Shown piece by piece: positions 33,887 through 41,922 of a stretch of 64,000 nucleotides of DNA. The notes beneath the pieces are model-generated. The model was not told the DNA's origin. It saw only the letters and a program-made list of their open reading frames with translations, and did not search any database. Position 1 is the first letter of the stretch. Each line of letters starts with the position of its first letter. Made by a program: the position numbers and the translations under genes. This DNA comes from Streptomyces sp. NBC_01296 (GTDB lineage: Bacteria > Actinomycetota > Actinomycetes > Streptomycetales > Streptomycetaceae): positions 8,494,001 through 8,558,000 of the forward strand of contig NZ_CP130720.1 in the NCBI RefSeq assembly GCF_035984415.1, given 5' to 3'.

Positions 33887-34375
33887 GTGCACAAGAATCT
33901 GCGCCACGGCCTCATCGCCACCGCCTGCATCGCGGCCGCCCTGGCCCTCACGGCCTGCGGGAGTGACTCCGGTAGCGACAAGGCCGCCGCCTCGAAGGAC
34001 CCGAAGCCGGCCGCGATGCCGAGCAGTCCGCCGGCCGCGTCCAGCTCCGGTGCCGGTGTTGACGCCAAGGGCGGCAGTGTGGAGGGCGGCTGGATCTCGA
34101 TGGCGAACCCGTCGAAGCCCGTTGTCCTGACCGTCAAGGGCAAGACCGCCGTGGTCGTCGAGGGCGCCACCGGCCTGACCTGCCAGGGCACCACCGACGG
34201 CAAGTCCTTCGACCTCAAGTGCCCGGCGGGCGCACTGCACGCGAAGGGCCAGGTCGCCTCCGTGGGCGCGTCCGAACTGAAGGTCACCTGGCAGGAAGTC
34301 GGCACCGAGACCTACCAGAAGAGCGAGCCGGGCAAGCTCCCCACGGGCCTCCCCACCGCTATTCCGAAGCCCTGA
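33887..34375 (+). CDS. lipoprotein, hypothetical
   Basis: 162 aa. Lipoprotein signal: a charged start, GLIATACIAAALALTAC with the lipobox LTAC, so it is anchored outside the membrane after cleavage before Cys. A Ser/Pro/Ala-rich linker (about residues 26-60) is followed by a small beta-rich domain (GWISMANPSKPVVLTVKGKT, GATGLTCQGTTDGKSFDLKC with two Cys that may pair). No family recognised. Start GTG 33887 with GGGGGA upstream. A strong terminator follows. Confidence 0.78.
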   Translation: MHKNLRHGLIATACIAAALALTACGSDSGSDKAAASKDPKPAAMPSSPPAASSSGAGVDAKGGSVEGGWISMANPSKPVVLTVKGKTAVVVEGATGLTCQGTTDGKSFDLKCPAGALHAKGQVASVGASELKVTWQEVGTETYQKSEPGKLPTGLPTAIPKP

Positions 34376-34381
34376 CTCACT

Positions 34382-34420
34382 CCGTACGGTCCCGCGCCCC
34401 GGGCGGTCGGGACCGTACGG
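34382..34420 (+). terminator. terminator of the lipoprotein gene
   Basis: Perfect 13-bp arms (34382-34394, 34408-34420) with a 13-base loop, starting seven bases after the stop codon. Confidence 0.7.
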
Positions 34421-34542
34421 TGGCGGTGTGCAACCCACAGGGGGACGACGGGGATACCGGTGCCGGACCGGCACGCGACCTTGCCGGGTTGCTCGTTGTG
34501 CTGGTCGGATGTGACGACTTCGACTGGCATGGGTAGGCGGGC

Positions 34543-34780
34543 ATGGCGTTACCGGTCAGGGTTCGCGGGCTGACCGAGCAGGAGGGGCAGAAGCTGCAGC
34601 AGATCGTGAGGCGGGGCAGCACAAGTTCGGTGCGGTTCCAGGCGGGCGATGATGCTGCTGGCCTCGGCGGACGGCAGCACGGTCCCGCTGATCGCGCGTC
34701 TCGTCCAGGCGGACGAGGGCACTGTCCGCGACGTGATCCACCGCTTCAACGAGATCGGGCTCGCATGCCTCAACCCTTGT
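34543..34780 (+). pseudogene. IS630-family transposase, N-terminal fragment
   Basis: LPVRVRGLTEQEGQKLQQIV and RRGSTSSVRF at the start, then after a one-base gain MMLLASADGSTVPLIARLVQ and ADEGTVRDVIHRFNEIGLAC: the HTH N-terminus of an IS630-type transposase. Homology ends near 34780 and the catalytic domain is absent. Starts at ATG 34543. Confidence 0.75.
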
Positions 34781-34842
34781 ATCGGCCCTGCCCGGGACAG
34801 CGCTCTTTCAGCCCCCTGCATCGGAGCAGTCGCTGGCCCACT

Positions 34843-35130
34843 GCGCTACGGTTCTCGGCACTGCCGGCAGAGCTCGCAGCCCTCCTCCGGGAGAGCAACG
34901 GCATCGAGGGCGAGTACGGCGACGGGCTCATCTGGTCTGCCGAGCGGATCACCTCCGAGAACCAGACCCTTCGCGCGGATGCCGAGCTCGCCACCTTGTA
35001 CATGCCGTTCGATGCGCTGCTCTTCTTCGCGGACGTGGGTAACGGGGACTTGTTCGCACTCTTGCCCCGGATCGACCGGCCCGACGTCTTCGTCTGGAAG
35101 GCTTGCACGAACGGCGCCATCGCCCGCTCC
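34843..35130 (+). pseudogene. SMI1/KNR4-family fragment
   Basis: About 95 codons: LPAELAALLRESNGIEGEYG, LIWSAERITSENQTLRA, YMPFDALLFFADVGNGDLFA, IDRPDVFVWKACTNG. This is the core of a SUKH/SMI1-type immunity protein. The N-terminus is replaced by the IS630 fragment and the C-terminal helix is missing. The frame runs on into the YbhB gene without a stop. Second SUKH gene in the window. Confidence 0.65.
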
Positions 35131-35214
35131 TCCGCCCGCCACACCTGGGCCGGGCGGGTGGATTCCGGGCCCGGAGCGGTACGTGGAGGGTCGGGGGCGG
35201 GGAGGACGGCGGCC

Positions 35215-35670
35215 GTGACCCGAATTCAGCTGACCAGCGCCGTCTTCGCCGACCACGCCGAGATCCCCCGCAGGTACAGCGGCGAGGGGGAGGACGTCTC
35301 ACCGCCCCTGACCTGGACGGCCGCGCCCGCGGGCACGGCGGAGCTGCTGCTCATGTGCGAGGACCCGGACGCGCCGGGACCCACCTTCCTGCACTGGCTG
35401 GTCACGGGCATCGATCCGTGGACCGGCGGGGTGGAGGAGGGGCAGGAGCCGCACGGCGGGCGGTCATGGCCGAACGGGTTCGGGCGGCCGGGCTGGGGCG
35501 GGCCGATGCCGCCGCCCGGGCACGGGCCGCACCGCTACTTCTTCCGTCTGTACGCGCTGTCGGAGCCGGTCCGGCTGCACGACCGGCCCAGCGCGGACGC
35601 CGTGCACGGCGCCGTGCAGGGCAAGGAGCTCGCGAGCGGCACCCTGGTGGGCACGTACCAGCGGCTCTAG
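35215..35670 (+). CDS. YbhB/YbcL (PEBP) family protein
   Basis: 151 aa phosphatidylethanolamine-binding-protein fold, related to Raf kinase inhibitor proteins; the bacterial role is unclear, with reports of ligand or protease-inhibitor functions. The ligand pocket motifs are present: LMCEDPDAPGPTFLHWLVTG (DPDxP) and GPHRYFFRLYAL (GxHRY). Start GTG 35215, with GGGAGG about nine bases upstream. The frame is open upstream through the SMI1 fragment, but that is a chance join. Intact. Confidence 0.88.
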   Translation: MTRIQLTSAVFADHAEIPRRYSGEGEDVSPPLTWTAAPAGTAELLLMCEDPDAPGPTFLHWLVTGIDPWTGGVEEGQEPHGGRSWPNGFGRPGWGGPMPPPGHGPHRYFFRLYALSEPVRLHDRPSADAVHGAVQGKELASGTLVGTYQRL

Positions 35671-35753
35671 GAGCTGCCCTCGGCGTAGCCGTGGGCAGCG
35701 TAGAGGCGGACGAACGGGCCGAGACGACCGTCTGGCGGCGCTTCAGGCGGGCG

Positions 35754-36851
35754 TCAGACCGGTGTCCCGGGGTCGGCGTACCGCAGCAGCGCCCCGACGC
35801 CCTCGTCCAGCCCCAGCTCGTCCTCCGGTACGACGACCAGTTCGGCGGCGGTGCCGACGAGGGCCCGCACCAATGCCTCGTCGGCGGGTTCCTCGCGGGT
35901 CGCCCGTACCCCGAAGGAGACCAGCTCCTCCTCGGCCAGGGCGAGCTGGGTGGGCCGCGGACCGGTCCACAGCCGCAGCGAGGCGGCGGGCGGGCGGTTC
36001 AGCAGCAGCGCCGAGACCTGGCCGCGCTGCAGGGCGGCGACGGTGGGCTCCAGCCCCTCCGTCACGGGCCCGCCCAGGGCCCGGCGGCCGATGAAGATGT
36101 TCACCAGGTCGCGGTCGTGCTCGGCCATCCGGCCGCGGAAGACGCTGCCGAGCTGCGGCTCCAGCAGGGCCCGTCCGGTGTCCGTCGGGGTGGAGCCCCC
36201 GACCCGTACGACCTTGCCGCGCAGGGCATGCGGCAGTCGACGGACCAGGACGTTGCCCGCCCACTCGTCCCCGGCGACGACCACGGCATCGGCGTGGGTG
36301 CGCCGTGCCCAGGCATCCAGCCGGTGACCCAGCCGGACGGCGCTGTCGTGCCAGGTGGCCACCGCCACCTCGTGGTGCAGCCGCTCACCCGGGGTCACGG
36401 TGGAGGCCGGCCAGGTGCCGGACTCCGCCTCCACCCTGACCAAGCCGTGCGTCTCGGCCGTCGGCAGCCCGCCGTAGTGCACCACCACCGCCAGGTAGGG
36501 AATCTCCGGCAGATGCTGGGTGACCAGCGGCATCGCGTCGGGCAGGGTGCTGTAGCGGGCCGAGTCGTGCGCGGGCGGCCGGGGCAGCTCCCCGTCCATG
36601 ACGAGCGAGCCGTTGGCCGCGAAGATCGCCTGCCCGTGCATCCCGGGCACCTCCGCGTCCGTGCCCACCGCCTCCTCCAGTACGCCGAGCAGCGCCCGGT
36701 CCGCACCCTGCCGGGTCAGGTCCTCACGTAGCCGGCGCCAGCGCAGGGCGACGGCCCGGTCGGGCTGCTCCACATCCCGCGAGGTGTCCAGGTACACCGA
36801 GGCGAACGGGCCGGACTCCGTGTACAGGGGTTCCAGGAACGACAGCCTCAT
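35754..36851 (-). CDS. baeRF2/Vms1-like release-factor family protein
   Basis: 365 aa, matches the baeRF2 family (bacterial eRF1-like, related to Vms1/ANKZF1 peptidyl-tRNA hydrolases and Rv2629). N-terminus FLEPLYTESGPFASVYLDTS, middle AVVVHYGGLPTAETHGLVRV and DAVVVAGDEWAGNVLVRRLP, C-terminal pelota/eRF1 domain 3-like end (ELVVVPEDELGLDEGVGALL, RYADPG). Thought to act on stalled or idle ribosomes, often among stress or hibernation genes. ATG 36851. Single gene, intact. Confidence 0.8.
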   Translation of the reverse strand: MRLSFLEPLYTESGPFASVYLDTSRDVEQPDRAVALRWRRLREDLTRQGADRALLGVLEEAVGTDAEVPGMHGQAIFAANGSLVMDGELPRPPAHDSARYSTLPDAMPLVTQHLPEIPYLAVVVHYGGLPTAETHGLVRVEAESGTWPASTVTPGERLHHEVAVATWHDSAVRLGHRLDAWARRTHADAVVVAGDEWAGNVLVRRLPHALRGKVVRVGGSTPTDTGRALLEPQLGSVFRGRMAEHDRDLVNIFIGRRALGGPVTEGLEPTVAALQRGQVSALLLNRPPAASLRLWTGPRPTQLALAEEELVSFGVRATREEPADEALVRALVGTAAELVVVPEDELGLDEGVGALLRYADPGTPV

Positions 36852-37058
36852 TTTTCATCACCATCCCCAGGCCGCTCCCAGGTGTCCCCCCTTCCGATGA
36901 TGCGCGCGGGGGCGGGGCAGGCGAAGACCGGCATCGGGATTTCGAAGCGGGCCGTTCCCGGAGCAGACGTGCTCACCGGTCGAGCAGGCGTCGAACACCC
37001 GACCGCGAGCGTGGGGGCCGGGGGCGCCGCGCCCAGAGGTCACGGGGACTGACAATGG

Positions 37059-37877
37059 CTAGATCCCGGGGCTGCTCCCGGAACCGGAACCGGAACCGGA
37101 ACTGGAGGCGAGAAGGGCGGGCAGCTCGGCGAAGGAGTCGAGGACGTGGTCCGGGGTCCCGGAGGCGGCCCGGTGCGTCTCGGGGAGGTACTTGCCTGTC
37201 CTCACCAGGACGCCGGCGACGCCGAACCGCTGGGCGGCCAGCACGTCCGACTCGATGTCGTCGCCGACCATCAGCGCTTCGGACGCGTCGGCGCCCAGGT
37301 GGGCGAGGGCGCTCGCGAAGAACGCGGGCGCCGGTTTGCCCGTCACCTCCGCCTCGGTGCGCGAGGCCTTCTCGAGTCCCTCGAGGAAGGCCCCGGTGTC
37401 CAGGTCGAGGCCGCCCTCGGTACGCCAGTACAGATTGCGGTGCATGGACACCAGCCGGGCTCCGCGCTGCAGTTGCCGGAAGACGTGGTTGAGGGCCTCG
37501 TAGCCGAATTCGGGGCCCGCGCCGCCGAGCACGACCACGTCCGCGTCCCCCTCGTCGACGAGGATGACTCCCGGCAGGTCGTCCCGTACGTCGCCGCTGT
37601 TCAGCAGGAGGCAGCGGGCGCCGGGGCAGTGCTCGCGCAGGTACGCCGCCGTGGCGGCCGGAGCGGTCAGGATGTCTTCTGCACCGACGGGGAAGCCCAG
37701 GCCTGCCAGGCGCGTGGCGATGGCGGCGCGGGTGCGGGAGGTGTTGTTCGTGACCAGCGCGAGCCGGAGGCCGACCGCACGCAGCCGCTCCATGGCCGCG
37801 ACCGTTCCGGGCAGGGCCTTCCAGGAGACGGTGAGGACGCCGTCGATGTCGATCAGGACCGCTCGGATTCGCTCCAT
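37059..37877 (-). CDS. HAD-IIA phosphatase, LHPP/NagD-like
   Basis: 272 aa. HAD motif I IDIDGVLTVSW (nucleophile and acid Asp), motif II LVTNNTSRTR, Lys in VTGKPAPAFF, motif III/IV MVGDDIESDV. The IIA cap lies between motifs II and III, as in NagD, phosphoglycolate phosphatase and LHPP. Substrate unknown. The last 12 residues are a Ser-Gly repeat coded by CCGGAA units. ATG 37877 has only a weak ribosome binding site. Confidence 0.88.
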   Translation of the reverse strand: MERIRAVLIDIDGVLTVSWKALPGTVAAMERLRAVGLRLALVTNNTSRTRAAIATRLAGLGFPVGAEDILTAPAATAAYLREHCPGARCLLLNSGDVRDDLPGVILVDEGDADVVVLGGAGPEFGYEALNHVFRQLQRGARLVSMHRNLYWRTEGGLDLDTGAFLEGLEKASRTEAEVTGKPAPAFFASALAHLGADASEALMVGDDIESDVLAAQRFGVAGVLVRTGKYLPETHRAASGTPDHVLDSFAELPALLASSSGSGSGSGSSPGI

Positions 37878-38066
37878 GGAGCCGACGGTAGCCCAGGGAC
37901 TCCGCGACGGCGGGACGGTCTCCGGGCGGTGGGGCGGTCCGGGAACGGACCGGATCTTGATCGTGCGGGCCGTGCCGGCCGGGCCGCGCCAGTCCCTCCG
38001 CGGAGCCCAGGCCTTCAGAACGCCGGTCTCCGGCTCGAAAGCGTGAGCTCCGGCGCGGCTCGCAGT

Positions 38067-38162
38067 TCATCCAATGTTCCAGCGGTGGCCGAAGGGGTCC
38101 TCGAGCAGCCCGGTGCGGTCGCCGTGGAACTCGTCCGGCCGGCCTCGGACTGAGGTGATCTC
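38067..38162 (-). pseudogene. VOC (glyoxalase-fold) protein, C-terminal scrap
   Basis: Thirty codons, DEFHGDRTGLLEDPFGHRWN followed by Ile-Gly and TGA at 38067: the typical end of a VOC-family protein with the DPFGH.W motif and a metal-binding Glu nearby. Everything upstream is missing. Together with the neighbouring DUF5994 scrap this marks a deletion junction. Confidence 0.6.
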
Positions 38163-38214
38163 TCCAGCCGTCGGATACGACCCGGAGCCCTGACGAAGGC
38201 GTACTCGTTCCGAG

Positions 38215-38412
38215 ATGCCCGGTCAACACGCTGATCAGCGCGGGCAGCTCGGTTTCGATGTCGCGGGTGCGCGGCCACCACGCGCCGTCCAGGAGCCCCT
38301 CCCGGGACCGCGTGGTCTCCAGCCGCAGCAGAGCCGTACCCGGTTTGATCGCCCGGTGGATCGCATCCGGCAGGAGCAGTGGGGATGTGTGGGGGATGTC
38401 GGAGTCAGCCAT
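38215..38412 (-). pseudogene. DUF5994 protein, N-terminal fragment
   Basis: DAIHRAIKPGTALLRLETTR, GLLDGAWWPRTRDIETELPA and LISVLTGHLG correspond to the first half of DUF5994 proteins; the frame then runs into unrelated sequence. Start ATG 38412. A complete paralogue lies 280 bp away on the other strand. Confidence 0.7.
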
Positions 38413-38695
38413 GCGGGTCAGCCCGTCCACGGGGCGCGGCCGTACTGCGTCGCAGGTCGGCACCGGTGCCGGTGCCGATCGGGCGACGTGCGGCCTGTCG
38501 TCCCTTCACGGTACTCCCGTCGCCCACTCCATCACCCGCCGGAAAAGACCTGGTCAGACCGGCCGTAGCCCGCCGAACAGGCGTACAGTGAAAGCACCGG
38601 GAGTACTTCGCGCACCCGCTTTCACGCGGGTGTCATTTCTGGCGATCGCCTAAAAACCGGGCTGCCGACGGGCAGTCCGGGGGCAGGTCCGCACC

Positions 38696-39271
38696 ATGAC
38701 CACGACCCTCGACCGGACCGCGCCCCGCGACCTCGCCGCAGAGTTCCCGGCTCGCTTGTCCCTCGCCCCGAGGACCACGCTCGCCGGCCGGCTGGACGGG
38801 GCCTGGTGGCCCTACTCCCGCGACCTCGAAGCCGAGCTTCCACCACTCGTCGCCGCCCTGGACGAACCCTGGGGCCGCGTCACCCGCGTCACCGTGAACC
38901 CCATCTGCTGGCCCGTCGTACCGCGCAAGGTTCCCGTAGGCGGGCGCGTGCTGCACGTGGGCTGGTTCACCGAACAGGACCCCGACAAACTGATCCTGCT
39001 CTCCTACACGGTCGGCCGCTGGGACCTCCTCGTCATCCCGCCCGAGACCGAACCCGCCGCCGCAGCCCGTCTGATGGCCGCCGCGGCGATCCCCGGCAGC
39101 GTCCTGACCGCAGGCGTCCTGATCGCCAACGAAACCGTCATCGGGCGCAGCATCCGCGACGCCCGCCGCCGGGAAGCCACCTGGGAGAGCGAAGGCGGGG
39201 CCTGCATGTCCCCCTTCGGGAACCCGATGGGCCGAAGCGCCCTCCCCCTGCCCGGAAACGGCTGGCGGTGA
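38696..39271 (+). CDS. DUF5994 family protein
   Basis: 191 aa. Conserved LSLAPRTTLAGRLDGAWWPY, SRDLEAELPPLVAALD, WPVVPRKVPVGGRVLHVGWF and LLVIPPETEPAAAARLM. An actinobacterial family without known function. Soluble. Start ATG 38696 with a purine-rich GGGGGCAGG upstream. The next small gene overlaps its stop (GTGA), so the two are translationally coupled. The last 30 residues diverge from the fragmentary paralogue. Confidence 0.88.
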   Translation: MTTTLDRTAPRDLAAEFPARLSLAPRTTLAGRLDGAWWPYSRDLEAELPPLVAALDEPWGRVTRVTVNPICWPVVPRKVPVGGRVLHVGWFTEQDPDKLILLSYTVGRWDLLVIPPETEPAAAARLMAAAAIPGSVLTAGVLIANETVIGRSIRDARRREATWESEGGACMSPFGNPMGRSALPLPGNGWR

Positions 39272-39465
39272 GCTCCGTGGAGACCATCGTCCTCATCGCG
39301 GTGATCATCCTCGCGATCGCCATCGGAATGCGCTGGATCCACCTGCTCAACGCCCAGCACGACGCGCGGATCACGGCCTACCGCTTCAGCACCCCCCTGC
39401 CGAGGCCTCCCGGCCTGCCGGACGACACCGGTCGTCGAGCCCACCACACGGATGCCGACCGGTGA
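39268..39465 (+). CDS. small single-pass membrane protein
   Basis: 65 aa from GTG 39268, overlapping the DUF5994 stop by two bases. One helix, VETIVLIAVIILAIAIGMRW, then HLLNAQHDARITAYRF and a Pro/Arg-rich tail. No family known. The overlap and hydrophobic pattern support a real gene. Confidence 0.6.
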   Translation: MSSVETIVLIAVIILAIAIGMRWIHLLNAQHDARITAYRFSTPLPRPPGLPDDTGRRAHHTDADR

Positions 39466-39560
39466 GGAAGGGACCTTCCTCCGACCGGGGGCAGCGGTCG
39501 GGGCGTCACGGCGCCCCGAACCGCCGGCCTCTCGCCCACCCCGAAGGGAACCACGCCCAC

Positions 39561-39827
39561 GTGAAGTACATCGAGACCCAGGCACCGCCATCGCTCGGGC
39601 ACGCCGAGGTGCGGATCATCGCGCACACTCCCGAAGCCGCCCGAGCAGTTGCGGAGGCGCTTCGCCACTGGTTCGAGGGCACGGAACAGCACAGCTACCC
39701 CGCCCTCGACGGCAACACCCGCCTCCACCTCACCGTGGACACGGCAACACCCGCCGACCCAACCCGTTCATGGGTGGCCGCCAGCCGGTCCCCCGTCGGC
39801 GCCATCGCCCACTCCGACGAGATCTGA
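39561..39827 (+). CDS. small hypothetical protein
   Basis: 88 aa from GTG 39561, AAGGGA about ten bases upstream. HAEVRIIAHTPEAARAVAEA, LRHWFEGTEQHSYPALDGNT and RLHLTVDT suggest an alpha/beta fold with two strands. No family assigned. It lies 95 bp after the small membrane protein and 52 bp before the HTH gene, in the same direction. Confidence 0.65.
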   Translation: MKYIETQAPPSLGHAEVRIIAHTPEAARAVAEALRHWFEGTEQHSYPALDGNTRLHLTVDTATPADPTRSWVAASRSPVGAIAHSDEI

Positions 39828-39879
39828 GAAGCCCCGACCGGCCCGGAGCCCACCCGCACACGCACGAAAGGACGCGGTC

Positions 39880-40152
39880 ATGGCCACGCTGCGCGAACGC
39901 AAGACCTACCGCGATCAGGTGCTCCGGGTCCTGTACGAAGCCGTCGAAGGCAACCGCCTCCTCGGTATCACCGGGGCGCAGCTGCGGCGCGACCTCCACG
40001 TACCGGAACAGGACCTGGCCGCCGCCTGCACCTACCTCGCGGGCGAAGGCCTGATCACCGTCGACTGGGAACCCGGCAACACCCCCGCGATGGTCACCCT
40101 TACCCACGAGGGAATCCGGCGCATGGAGGCCGAGGAGGAAGAGACGGCCTAG
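39880..40152 (+). CDS. small winged-helix protein
   Basis: 90 aa. YRDQVLRVLYEAVEGNRLLG, ITGAQLRRDLHVPEQDLAAA, CTYLAGEGLITVDWEPGNTP and MVTLTHEGIRRMEAE form a winged helix like those in small archaeal-type or MarR-like DNA-binding proteins. GAAAGGA precedes ATG 39880. Ends four bases inside the convergent ATPase gene. Probable transcription factor for the small operon; targets unknown. Confidence 0.75.
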   Translation: MATLRERKTYRDQVLRVLYEAVEGNRLLGITGAQLRRDLHVPEQDLAAACTYLAGEGLITVDWEPGNTPAMVTLTHEGIRRMEAEEEETA

Positions 40153-41417
40153 ATGCGGGCGAACTTCTCGGTCTGGTGGGCGAACTCCTGAGCCATGGCG
40201 GCGCTGACCGTGGGCCTGGTGTCGCCGATGGTTCCCAGGTAGTCCTCGGTGGTGGGGCGGGCCCGGGTTCCGGTGTCGAAGGTGCGCTCGAACTGGACTT
40301 GGGAGACCGTACGCGCCACATGGGCGATGTCGGCAGGGGTGAACCCCTCGCTGGCGGTCGCCAGCACCGCGCTGTCGGCCTCCGCGCCCGCTCGGGCCAG
40401 GTAGCTCTGCCACAGCGCGGTCCTCGCGCGGTCATCGGGCGGGCCGATCGGCAGCACGTAGTCGAAACGGCCGTGCCGCAGGAACGCGGAGTCGAGCGTG
40501 GTCACGTCGTTCGTGGCGCAGACGAGCAGCCGCCCGTCCTGGCCCCGGAACCGGACGATCGCCTTGAGCAGTTCGTTGACGACGCCGACCGCGGTCGCGT
40601 CCGCGCCGCTTCGGGTCCCCGCAATCTCCTCGACCTCGTCGATGAAGACCAGGACGTGGTCGAGCCGGGCAATCTCGTCGAAGCGCCGGTTCAGCCCGCT
40701 GGCCAGACCGTCCTCGGCGGCCAGCCGGGCAGGGAACAGTTCGAGGAACGGCCATCCCAGACGGCTGGCGATCGCGTGCGCGAACGTACTCTTGCCGGTC
40801 CCCGGCGGACCGAACAGCATCACCGCCCGCGGCAGCTCCACTCCGTGCTGGGCGGCCATTTCGGGATGGGCCAGCGGCAGCACGAGCCGCCGCTCGATGA
40901 GCTCCTTCTCCCTCTCCATGCCCGCGACCTTCTGCCACAGTCCTCCGGGCGGCAGCTCCGCTCCCAGCGACGCGAGCATGCTGACCGCCTGAGGGGTCAC
41001 TCGCCCGCGCTTCTCGAAGAAGACCATGCCCGGACGGGCGCCGAAGCCGCAGTTGTGCAGGGCGGTGGCACCGGTCTCGCCGTCGGGCAGGACCGCGTGC
41101 ACCGTTCGGATACCACCGGCGAACAGCCGGTGCTCCAGAGCCGTGATCAGGTCGCTGCCCAGCCCCTGGTGACGCCAGGCAGACGCCATGCTGATGCGCA
41201 GGATCCACGCCCGGTCACCCTCCACCCTGCTCACCGCGGCGCCGACCACCACCTCGTCCGCGGTGGCCACCACCGCAGGGTGGAGAGCCTGGAGGGCCGC
41301 CACGGCGTCCGAGAGCGGAAAGAGAGGTGGCTCTTCGGCCGTGCCGCTCTCCGCGTCGACTCGGATCACCGCTTCGAGATCATCCTGGGTGTAGTCCCTG
41401 ACACGCCAACCCGTCAT
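40149..41417 (-). CDS. fusion of GNAT acetyltransferase and AAA+ ATPase
   Basis: 422 aa. Residues 1-135 are a GNAT domain (RVRDYTQDDLEAVIRVD, the acetyl-CoA loop RHQGLGSDL at 82-90, LHNCGFG). A linker (about 140-185) leads to an AAA+ domain: Walker A GPPGTGKS (203-210), Walker B VLVFIDEVEE (255-264), a CATNDVTTLDSAFLRHGRFD segment with the arginine finger region, and a small C-terminal lid. The AAA part resembles CDC48/FtsH-type ATPases. ATG 41417 is chosen for GGAG six bases upstream; the frame is open to 41588. Substrate of either domain is unknown. An unusual architecture. Confidence 0.85.
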   Translation of the reverse strand: MTGWRVRDYTQDDLEAVIRVDAESGTAEEPPLFPLSDAVAALQALHPAVVATADEVVVGAAVSRVEGDRAWILRISMASAWRHQGLGSDLITALEHRLFAGGIRTVHAVLPDGETGATALHNCGFGARPGMVFFEKRGRVTPQAVSMLASLGAELPPGGLWQKVAGMEREKELIERRLVLPLAHPEMAAQHGVELPRAVMLFGPPGTGKSTFAHAIASRLGWPFLELFPARLAAEDGLASGLNRRFDEIARLDHVLVFIDEVEEIAGTRSGADATAVGVVNELLKAIVRFRGQDGRLLVCATNDVTTLDSAFLRHGRFDYVLPIGPPDDRARTALWQSYLARAGAEADSAVLATASEGFTPADIAHVARTVSQVQFERTFDTGTRARPTTEDYLGTIGDTRPTVSAAMAQEFAHQTEKFARI

Positions 41418-41922
41418 GGTCAGCTCCGCATGTTCGGCCGTACTCCCATCATCGATCGATGTGCGCGGGGCGCGCACATCGACCGGGCGAACGGTGTGGT
41501 CCAAGGCCTCCACGGCAACGCCGGTGCCGCGGACCGCCCGGGGAGCGTGCTGGCACGGCCCCTTCAGACCGGCGGCACTGGAGGGCACAGCGACGCCTCA
41601 CGGCGGCAGATCCCCGCCTCGGTTGTCGTCGTCCGCTCCATGACGAAGCCCCAGGTCAGCGACCTGGGGCTGGTTTGTCACCAGACGAATCCCTTCACCA
41701 CCGCGGGCAGGAAAATGCCTGGTAGCAGCCGGTCAGGCCCGCCGGCGGGCGACGGGACCCGACCGTGCAAGCCCTGCGTGATTCGGCCCACCGGGGAATC
41801 CGGAACGTGGAGGCCGCCGGGCGCGGAAGCCGTGTGGCGTGCCCGATCGCGGGGGAGCATCCTGGAGGCCACGCCGCCCGTGCAGCCGGACGCCGGCCCG
41901 CCGCCCGGTTGGAGGTAACAGG

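Noticed and set aside
36973..38463. Single 496-codon minus-strand frame over the HAD gene region
   Set aside because: It only begins with the DUF5994 fragment and then runs out of frame with the HAD phosphatase, which is encoded in another frame.
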